Shown here one piece after another: positions 33,742-34,278 of a DNA stretch of 34,278 bases. Position numbers and translations under genes: made by a program. Positions within the stretch are counted from its first letter, which is position 1. Every line of letters begins with the position of its first letter. The DNA comes from Thauera sp. (lineage in GTDB: Bacteria > Pseudomonadota > Gammaproteobacteria > Burkholderiales > Rhodocyclaceae). Under the pieces are notes generated by a model, which worked only from the letters and a program-made list of their open reading frames with translations, was not told the origin of the DNA and searched no databases. The DNA lies in assembly GCA_017302295.1 (NCBI GenBank), contig JAFLDS010000030.1, positions 1 through 34,278 on the forward strand. The letters run 5' to 3'.

Positions 33742-34278
33742 GGCTTGCGAACCGGATCGTCGGCGGCCAGAAAGAGCGCCGGGTCGACCATCGCCCGGTT
33801 GAGACTCACCGACCAGTGCAGATGCGGGCCGGTGGCCCTTCCGGTGGCGCCGACCGTGCCGATGCGCTGCCCGGCGGCAACGGCCTCGCCAGGCTTCACG
33901 GTCATCGTATCGAGGTGGCAGTACATCGACAGAAAGCCGCTGCCGTGGTCCAGCCACACCGTGTTGCCATTGAAGAAGTAATCGCCGCTGTCGATCACCC
34001 GCCCGGCCGCCGCGGCAGCGACCGGTGCGCCTCTGGCCGCGGCGATGTCCATGCCGCTGTGCGGATTGCGCGGCTGGTCGTTGAAGATGCGGCGCAGGCC
34101 GAACGAACTCGAGCGCCGGCCCGCCGTCGGCTGCTGCAGGCGCAGCGTGGCCGGCGCCGCCTCGCTGCGAGTGGCCGCCACCTCGGCCAGGTTCGCTCCC
34201 GCAGATGCTCCGCCGCTATACCGACTGGGAACAAATTCTAAAATCCTGGTACCTCTTCGGATTTCAACTCCCAAAGTT
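33738..34278 (-). CDS. M23-family peptidase (LytM domain), 5' end cut by window edge
   Basis: The frame is open to the right edge, so the N-terminus lies outside the window; an internal TTG at 34274 is not taken as the start. About 178 residues are seen. The zinc-metallopeptidase motifs are complete: HSGMD ([10 protein letters not shown], the first His and Asp ligands) and the catalytic GPHLHW, with [20 protein letters not shown] between them. These enzymes cut peptidoglycan peptide bonds in the periplasm or, where a ligand is lost, act as amidase activators; here ligands are intact. Upstream residues include [12 protein letters not shown], which is usual just before the domain. It converges on the AraC gene with a 4-nt stop overlap. 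Confidence 0.92.
   Translation of the reverse strand, partial: TLGVEIRRGTRILEFVPSRYSGGASAGANLAEVAATRSEAAPATLRLQQPTAGRRSSSFGLRRIFNDQPRNPHSGMDIAAARGAPVAAAAAGRVIDSGDYFFNGNTVWLDHGSGFLSMYCHLDTMTVKPGEAVAAGQRIGTVGATGRATGPHLHWSVSLNRAMVDPALFLAADDPVRKP

Overview
The window comes from a high-GC Gram-negative bacterium. A betaproteobacterium of the Rhodocyclales type (Thauera, Azoarcus, Zoogloea or a relative) is the best guess. The reasons are the PEP-CTERM protein, the DUF1302/DUF1329/MMPL/Ycf48 cluster, a StyA-like flavoprotein monooxygenase, twin-arginine molybdo-enzymes and a possible FNR/ANR box. This is inference; no rRNA or tRNA is present to settle it.

Layout. (1) 1-2572: the 3' end of an amidase, an SDR oxidoreductase and an Asp/Glu-racemase-fold protein that lacks both family cysteines, all on the + strand. 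(2) 3000-3758: an isolated PEP-CTERM surface protein. (3) 3769-8972: a LysR regulator divergent from dabB-dabA, which encode a DAB inorganic-carbon pump. (4) 9164-13589: two copies of a module made of a structured leader RNA, a 290-residue hexad-repeat solenoid protein and a GNAT-like gene. The first copy has only a 56-codon internally deleted GNAT remnant and is followed by a yghU-type glutathione transferase. (5) 13586-18747: a second, paralogous LysR/dabB/dabA locus with the same gene order and spacing. (6) 18858-23266: a xanthine-dehydrogenase-family molybdo-enzyme (2Fe-2S subunit, Tat-targeted Mo subunit) with XdhC and a MobA/MocA-like nucleotidyltransferase. (7) 23330-24475: DUF1993 and GlcG/HbpS-like genes on the - strand. 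(8) 24572-31104: a - strand operon Ycf48-like > MMPL/RND > DUF1302 > DUF1329, ending at a clear intrinsic terminator and starting near a possible FNR-type box. (9) 31404-33741: a StyA-like monooxygenase and an AraC-family regulator on the + strand, followed by the convergent 3' part of an M23 peptidase cut by the window edge.

How the parts work together. The two DAB loci should each supply bicarbonate, each under its own adjacent LysR regulator; the two divergent promoters keep an inverted repeat GTTCTGT-N34-ACAGAAC with identical spacing. The modules lie in the order A-B-(yghU)-B-A, where A is LysR/dabBA and B is leader/solenoid/GNAT, and all copies point the same way, so both were duplicated here. 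The right half looks like a kit for handling hydrophobic or aromatic substrates: envelope trafficking proteins beside a flavin monooxygenase.

The most novel element is the leader RNA. A 181-nt ungapped block occurs twice, with 12 mismatches by hand count. It folds into a perfect 11-bp stem capped by a 5-bp hairpin, plus a second stem that carries one compensatory C-G to G-C exchange between the copies. It sits about 240 nt upstream of each hexad-repeat protein.
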